64,000 bases of DNA from Paeniglutamicibacter gangotriensis Lz1y. GTDB lineage: Bacteria; Actinomycetota; Actinomycetes; Actinomycetales; Micrococcaceae. The notes under the pieces are model-generated. The model worked only from the letters and a program-made list of their open reading frames with translations. It was not told the origin of the DNA and did no database searches. Below are positions 59,750-64,000 of the stretch, piece by piece. Within the stretch, counting starts at the first letter, position 1. The number at the start of each line of letters is the position of its first letter. The stretch lies in NCBI RefSeq assembly GCF_000348945.1, contig NZ_AOCK01000014.1:1-64000 (forward strand), read 5' to 3'. The position numbers and the translations under genes were made by a program.

Positions 59750-60496
59750 TCAGTTCTTGATCTGCACGCAAAGGCTACGGCCAGACACGCCGTCCAACAT
59801 GAACTCTTCCAATAGTTCGAGGCGCCCATCTGTTCGCTTGGTAATACGCGTCGTACTATTCCCACTCAGTGTCTCGTTGCCCCCTTCACGCACGAGCTCG
59901 TGGACGAAGGATTCAGACAGCGTCTCCCCTTGACGGATGCCGACGCTATGTCCAGTGGTGACGGTGTCACCACTGTACGTTCCCCAGACAATGCCGCACC
60001 GCTCCTGGAAATCGAAGTGCGTCGGAGCAGCACTGTCGACAAGGCTGGCCGTAGAGGACTCGAGAACAAACGATGCGCCGTCGAGTTGCAGCGTATCCCC
60101 CTCCACTTTCGGCGGCAGATTCCAAGACTCAGTGGAATCGACCTGGACGCACACGCTCCGGTGCTCGACACCGTCCTTGTCGAAGACCTCGATGAGTTGC
60201 ATCCGGCCGTCGGCAGCCCGAACGATTTCACTCGCTCCGCCACCGAGCACGACGCCACTGTGGTCTGCTAGAGCGTGCGCGAAGTTTATGGTGATCTGGT
60301 CACCGGTGCGCTGACCAGCAAACCTGCCGACAGACACGGTGTCTCCCGTGTACTCACCCCAGATCATGCCTCCACTTTGCCGATACCGGAAACGTGAGGG
60401 CGCAGTAACAGACACCTCACTGGCAGTGGAGGAGACCATGACGAACTCGCATTCGTCGAGGTTCGGCATTTTCGCAGTTTCAGTAGCGTCGCTCAT
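59750..60496 (-). CDS. Protein with two copies of an NAGS-like (misnamed) beta domain
   Basis: The 248-residue protein is an internal tandem duplication. Repeat 1 (about 12-118) and repeat 2 (about 138-248) share the pattern FV-SSTAS, APT/SHF-F---GIVWGEY-GDTV--G, then a DGR-L--LE-F--DGV--RS-CVQI ending. A single such domain of about 110 residues occurs in small bacterial proteins often labelled N-acetylglutamate synthase without evidence. ATG 60496 has a GGAGAT upstream; in-frame ATGs at 60514 and 60520 are alternatives. It is convergent with the Lrp/AsnC gene. No signal peptide; function unknown. Confidence 0.65.
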   Translation of the reverse strand: MSDATETAKMPNLDECEFVMVSSTASEVSVTAPSRFRYRQSGGMIWGEYTGDTVSVGRFAGQRTGDQITINFAHALADHSGVVLGGGASEIVRAADGRMQLIEVFDKDGVEHRSVCVQVDSTESWNLPPKVEGDTLQLDGASFVLESSTASLVDSAAPTHFDFQERCGIVWGTYSGDTVTTGHSVGIRQGETLSESFVHELVREGGNETLSGNSTTRITKRTDGRLELLEEFMLDGVSGRSLCVQIKN

Positions 60497-60520
60497 GCCG
60501 ACGAGTATCTCCATACTCAA

Positions 60521-60931
60521 AGAGTGTAATCAAATCCGCTGCGATCAGTCCGAAGTTTCCCTTGGATGCCGGAGCAGAGCTGGACAAGTTCGATCGAAAG
60601 ACCAGCGCATTCGAGCTATTGTCTAGCGAGCACCATATCCGCTTTGAAGAGTGAACAGACGCCAGTTTCTGTAGGCAGTACATCCAGGCTGCAAGGTCAG
60701 TGTCGCAAATTTGATCGGACACTTTGCCGTCACCCGTGAAACCAAGCATCGAGACGCCTCGCCGCTAGAGCAACATGGCGTCCTACACTGGCTCCCTGGT
60801 GGTGTGGTACCCATTACCAAAACCAGCATCTCCGAGACAAGCTTTGCGTCGGTGCCTAGAAATCCACTTCTTGGCCGGCGACCTCAATTCATATCAACCC
60901 CGGCCAAACACCTTGTATCCTGTGCAGGATT
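60521..60931. other. Intergenic, no gene seen
   Basis: About 410 bases between the duplicated-domain gene and the copy B plasmid module. No convincing coding sequence or repeat. Confidence 0.4.
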
Positions 60932-61174
60932 TCAGGATTTCCGCAGTGGATACTCCCTTGTGAGGTCGCTGAGCCAGCGCATCTGGGCTGCGTCATTGTC
61001 CCGGTCTAGGGCCTCAAGTTGCTGCACCAACGCACCGTGCTGGGGCGTGCCCGGAGGTGTGGAGGCTATCTGCCGTTTGAGTTCCAGGCGCAGCCCGTGA
61101 ACCTCTTGCTCCCGGGCCCGCGACAGCTCTTCCATACCCATGGGATTATCTTCCCCGGCATGGCCGTCTTGCAC
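60932..61174 (-). CDS. Small coiled-coil protein of the plasmid module, copy B
   Basis: This is the 80-residue counterpart of 51613-51981. The last 69 residues are well conserved with copy A (MGMEELSRAREQEVHGLRLE ... LTREYPLRKS). Upstream sequence remains similar to copy A (PEPAVV against PEAVVEE), but a one-base difference near 61218-61222 puts the more distal part in another frame. If the long form of copy A is the real protein, copy B is frameshifted; if the gene starts at the shared ATG (61141), both are intact. Family unknown. Confidence 0.5.
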   Translation of the reverse strand: MQDGHAGEDNPMGMEELSRAREQEVHGLRLELKRQIASTPPGTPQHGALVQQLEALDRDNDAAQMRWLSDLTREYPLRKS

Positions 61175-61329
61175 AACGGCGGGCTCAGGCCGCCACTGTG
61201 TCCATTCCCCCGCTTCTTGCCGAAGCGCCGGCGATCACGGTGTCCACCCCAAGGTGTCCCGGCGCCAGTGCGGCTCGACGGAACACCGAACCCCGCCGCG
61301 GCTGCCCACGCCCGTGTAAGGGGCAGACA

Positions 61330-61357
61330 CCTAGTAGTAACAAATCTACTATCTAGG
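61330..61357. promoter_or_regulatory. KfrA-type operator candidate, copy B
   Basis: CCTAGTAGT and ACTATCTAGG are inverted around AACAAATCT, immediately upstream of the copy B kfrA-like pseudogene. Part of the sequence (ATCTACTA then CTAGG) recurs upstream of the umuD-like gene. Confidence 0.5.
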
Positions 61358-61359
61358 AT

Positions 61360-61976
61360 GTGGTCATCGTGGTCGAGTCACCTATGGATCGTGCGGCAAC
61401 AACAATCGATGCGATGGAGGCCGAAAACATTAAGGTGACGGTCTCTGCTGTGCGCTCATGCGCCGGGGTTTCCATGGAAACCGCCCGCTCCTCCGTGGAG
61501 GCATGGCGCACCCAGCACTCGCGCCCGGTCGTCGCTGTCACCAAGGCAGCGCAGCAGGCCTTTACCCGGCTATGAGCCGTAGCGGTGGCCGAGGCCGGCG
61601 CCCGCCACACCGCACAGCTCGAGGCAACCTAGGCGTCCCTTGAGGTAGCACGGGCGGAGACCGTGTAAGCGGATGCCTTGGTCGACGCCGAAGCCCGGCA
61701 CGTCCAGGATGAAGCAACACGAGCGGACGCGGCGTAGGCACGGGTGCGGCGTTGGAGGCGGAGATCGGCTCCCTGCCCGAGGCAGACGCTGTAGAACGGG
61801 CCACTGCCCGGGACGCGGTGAAGGCCGCGCAGGCCGAAGCAGGCCAATCACGCGAGGAGGTCGCGGAACTGCGCGGACGCCTGGCAGTGCTCAGCGAACA
61901 GGCGACCCACTATTGGGACACCATGCTCCCCGCGAACCGATCGGAAGCGCAGGACAAAAACACGCCTCGGCAGTAG
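61360..61976 (+). pseudogene. KfrA-like gene, copy B, degraded
   Basis: The frame begins with a KfrA-type DNA-binding domain (IDAMEAENIKVTVSAVRSCA, then GVSMETARSSVEAWRTQ) and continues as an alanine-rich coiled coil, but is broken by in-frame stops at 61573, 61630, 61666 and 61735 and by a frameshift near 61745. After it the coiled coil resumes (ARDAVKAAQAEAGQSREEV, LAVLSEQATHYWDTM). Every lesion lies downstream of the DNA-binding domain, so a 71-residue fragment could still be made. Confidence 0.7.
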
Positions 61977-62067
61977 GTTATCCCCTCAATGGTGCCCCTT
62001 CGGTGTGGGCGAACCAGCGCTCAGGGGCCCTGACACCGCCCGTTTCCCGCGAGGCATAGCTGAGGCA

Positions 62068-62098
62068 TGACCCATTGACCCATTGACACATTGACCCA
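62068..62098. repeat. Four tandem 8-base repeats
   Basis: TGACCCAT, TGACCCAT, TGACACAT and TGACCCA follow each other without a gap between the kfrA-like remnant and the umuC-like gene. They resemble short iterons, but there are few of them. Confidence 0.55.
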
Positions 62099-62183
62099 AG
62101 CCAGTATGTGGGTAAATGAAGCCCCACCGGGCAACGGACCGATGACCGGCCCTAGCCGGCAACCAGGAGTCAGCCGAGTTGGA

Positions 62184-63503
62184 TCAGCTGGCGTAAACGG
62201 TGAGCAGTTCGTCCCAGTGGGTGGTGTAGCGCGGGGACATCATCTCCCGGCGCATCGTCCATTCAGGGCCGGTCTTCATCCCCGCCAACCCCAGGCCGAC
62301 CGCGTTCACTCCGTGGCGCTGCTTGATCCGCTGGATCAGCGGACCAATGTCCTTGGCCTCGTGGGGGTGTATGAATGGCTCGAAGGTCTCTTGGGCGCCG
62401 GCCGGGCGGATATCGGACACCACGATTCCTGCCCGGGCGTACTTCACCCCATCAAGGATCTTGGGAAGCAGCGCCTTAGCCGCCCGCGTGAGCAGCAGCG
62501 GATCGGCGGTCGGACCCGGAAGGGCGACAGTCACCGCCGGCTGATGGTTATCCTGGGTGTTGTAGTGGCCGGTCATGGCCCAGGCGGTGAGAACCTTGGC
62601 CTGCCGCTGATGCTTGTGCAGGCGCGCCGAGGCCTGTTGGGCATAGATCCCCAACACCTGCTCCATACCATGGGTGTCGGTAATGGGAGTGGAGAAGGAA
62701 CGGCTGAAGATCAACTGACCCTTGATCTCATGCTCCTCATCCATAGGAATGCAGGGGATTCCCCGCAGCTCGAGCACGGTGCGCATCATGACAATCGAAA
62801 ACCTGTTGCGCAGCATCACCGCATCGGCATCACGAAGATCTTTCATACTCCGGATCCCCAGACCCAGCAGACGCTTAGCCAGGCGCGCGCCGATGCCCCA
62901 GATTTCCACCGTCGGCAACCGACCCAACAGCTTTTCGCGGTCCTCCTCGGTGACGGCATCCCACACGCAGACCCCGCCCAGGTTCCGGAATTTTTTGGCG
63001 CATTGGTTTGAAAGCTTGGCCAGGGTTTTCGTTTTGGCGATCCCCACACATACCGGCAGTCCAAGGTGGTCCATCACGTCCTGCTTCATGTCTCGGGCCA
63101 GGGCCTGGAGTTCCGGCAGGGTACCGCGGACGCCCAGAAAGGCCTCATCGATGGAATAGACCTCAACCCAGGCCGAGTGCCTGCCCAAAAGCTGCATGGT
63201 TCGGGCCGAGAGATCCCCGTAGAGCTCGTAGTTACTGGATCTGGCGACCAACCCGGTGGAGGCCGCGGTGGGGGCGAGCTTGAACCACGGGGCGCCCATC
63301 TCCACGCCCAAGGCTTTGGCCTCGTCCGACCGGGCGACGGCGCAGCCGTCGTTGTTTGACAATACGATCACCGGCATACCGATCAGCGTCGGGTCAAAGG
63401 CACGCTCGCAGCTCACATAGAAGCTGTTCACGTCCACGTGGGCGATGTATTCGTTGGAGTCCGCCTGTGGGCTCCAGGGGGCTTCTAGAGTCGATGGATG
63501 CAT
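62184..63503 (-). CDS. umuC: UmuC-like Y-family DNA polymerase
   Basis: The 439-residue protein has the Y-family palm motifs [17 protein letters not shown] and [11 protein letters not shown], then the helix-hairpin-helix thumb ([19 protein letters not shown]) and the little-finger domain. It should perform error-prone lesion bypass with its UmuD partner. ATG 63503 lies inside the end of the umuD-like gene, a 19-base overlap; an in-frame start 12 codons earlier is possible. Arthrobacter plasmids often carry such pairs. Its C-terminal end is duplicated as a stub at 53644-53748. Confidence 0.88.
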   Translation of the reverse strand: MHPSTLEAPWSPQADSNEYIAHVDVNSFYVSCERAFDPTLIGMPVIVLSNNDGCAVARSDEAKALGVEMGAPWFKLAPTAASTGLVARSSNYELYGDLSARTMQLLGRHSAWVEVYSIDEAFLGVRGTLPELQALARDMKQDVMDHLGLPVCVGIAKTKTLAKLSNQCAKKFRNLGGVCVWDAVTEEDREKLLGRLPTVEIWGIGARLAKRLLGLGIRSMKDLRDADAVMLRNRFSIVMMRTVLELRGIPCIPMDEEHEIKGQLIFSRSFSTPITDTHGMEQVLGIYAQQASARLHKHQRQAKVLTAWAMTGHYNTQDNHQPAVTVALPGPTADPLLLTRAAKALLPKILDGVKYARAGIVVSDIRPAGAQETFEPFIHPHEAKDIGPLIQRIKQRHGVNAVGLGLAGMKTGPEWTMRREMMSPRYTTHWDELLTVYAS

Positions 63504-63916
63504 GTTTCCGCCACTGCCCACACGCTCAGGGCGCCCCACTCCCCCACCAGGATGTCCGGGTACTCGGGGTTTTCGGCCTGAAGCACCACACCCTGCGGGG
63601 TGAGCCGAAGACGCTTGACGGTCATTTCCCCATCAAGGACCGCCACCACGATGGACCCATCCACGGGCTTGCGTGCCCGGTTGACGATCAGCTCGTCCCC
63701 GTCGGAGATGCCGGCACCCTGCATCGAATCACCGGAGACGCGCACAATGAAGGTGCTGGTCTTGTCGTGGATCAGGTAGTCGGAGAGGTTGATTTCCCCG
63801 GAGAAATAGTCCTGGGCAGGTGATGGATACCCGGCCGGAATCGATGTCCCGGCGACCAGGAGCGGTATAGGTGAGCCCTCCACATCTATAGAACATAAAT
63901 TCTGAATACTTGCCAT
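63485..63916 (-). CDS. umuD: UmuD-like S24 peptidase
   Basis: The 143-residue protein has the self-cleavage site AG in [14 protein letters not shown], the catalytic serine in [11 protein letters not shown] and the lysine in [10 protein letters not shown], as in LexA/UmuD peptidases, without a LexA DNA-binding domain. Cleaved UmuD activates the linked UmuC-like polymerase. It is followed directly by the polymerase gene in an overlapping operon. No actinobacterial LexA box (CGAAC-N4-GTTCG type) is evident upstream; an AGTAGAT-type site at 63938-63957 resembles the kfrA-like operators instead. Confidence 0.88.
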   Translation of the reverse strand: MASIQNLCSIDVEGSPIPLLVAGTSIPAGYPSPAQDYFSGEINLSDYLIHDKTSTFIVRVSGDSMQGAGISDGDELIVNRARKPVDGSIVVAVLDGEMTVKRLRLTPQGVVLQAENPEYPDILVGEWGALSVWAVAETCIHRL

Positions 63917-63937
63917 TGCGACCCCGACTTTAGAAAA

Positions 63938-63957
63938 TATCTACTAAAACTAGGATA
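63938..63957. promoter_or_regulatory. KfrA-operator-like site before the umuDC operon
   Basis: ATATCTACTAAAACTAGGAT lies 22 bases upstream of the umuD-like gene. It shares ATCTACTA and CTAGG, in the same order, with the site before the copy B kfrA-like gene (61330-61357). Confidence 0.4.
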
Positions 63958-64000
63958 CGTCCGTACCCAACGATTTGGTCCATCCGAGTTCCGGGGGGAA

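Noticed and set aside
62068-62098. Four 8-base repeats as a replication origin
   Set aside because: Too few and too short, and no replication initiator gene is nearby.

Overview
The window looks like accessory DNA, most likely plasmid or a plasmid-derived island, from a high-GC actinobacterium of the Arthrobacter/Paenarthrobacter group (Micrococcaceae). The reasons are a mycothiol-type maleylpyruvate isomerase, high-GC catabolic operons, KfrA-like plasmid DNA-binding proteins, a UmuD/UmuC-like pair of the kind carried by Arthrobacter plasmids, and a very high density of insertion sequences, many of them broken. No replication initiator, rRNA, tRNA or CRISPR array was seen. The host assignment is inference from gene content.

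Layout: (1) 1-2516: an IS481-family element whose transposase carries a nonsense codon, then an IS982-family element. (2) 2744-18921: an aromatic-acid catabolic cluster read in two directions from 12783-13058. The leftward arm is a NitT/TauT-type ABC transporter, a short maleylpyruvate isomerase-like protein, a substrate-binding lipoprotein, an aconitase-family hydratase, a class III CoA-transferase, an HMG-CoA-lyase-like enzyme and a gentisate-type ring-cleavage cupin dioxygenase. The rightward arm is a fumarylacetoacetase-family hydrolase, an ADP-forming acyl-CoA synthetase, a flavin hydroxylase and an AMP-forming acyl-CoA ligase. The enzyme set fits ring cleavage of a gentisate, probably a methylated one, followed by hydration to citramalate, CoA activation and cleavage to pyruvate and acetyl-CoA. 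(3) 18970-23225: an intact IS1634-family element, a PaaX-family regulator, and remnants of an ISKra4 element and a second IS1634-type element.

(4) 24005-26447: an alpha/beta hydrolase and an SCP2-like protein divergent from a LysR regulator. (5) 26493-36866: a visibly less GC-rich island with a serine recombinase, strong palindromes, an AAA ATPase/GNAT/unknown three-gene unit, and a tightly overlapping methyltransferase/helicase/GIY-YIG nuclease operon that looks like a split restriction-modification or phage-defence system. (6) 37092-38460: fragments and terminal repeats of IS21-family elements. (7) 38766-46569: a second gentisate-route cluster, with a VanAB-type Rieske demethylase, an MHS-family permease, gentisate dioxygenase, 3-hydroxybenzoate 6-hydroxylase, a fumarylpyruvate hydrolase-like protein and a regulator made of two fused MarR domains.

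(8) 46866-51446: a YhcG/DUF1016-type nuclease gene cut in two by a complete 3.5-kb RIT element (three tyrosine recombinases in trio). (9) 51613-53748 and 60932-63957: two related copies of a plasmid-type module (small coiled-coil gene, KfrA-like gene, UmuC-like polymerase) flanking (10) 53786-60496: a five-gene peptide/nickel-type ABC importer, an Lrp/AsnC regulator and a protein with an internal domain duplication. The two catabolic clusters could share steps: only the first encodes a maleylpyruvate isomerase-like protein, while both carry their own ring-cleavage dioxygenase and hydrolase.
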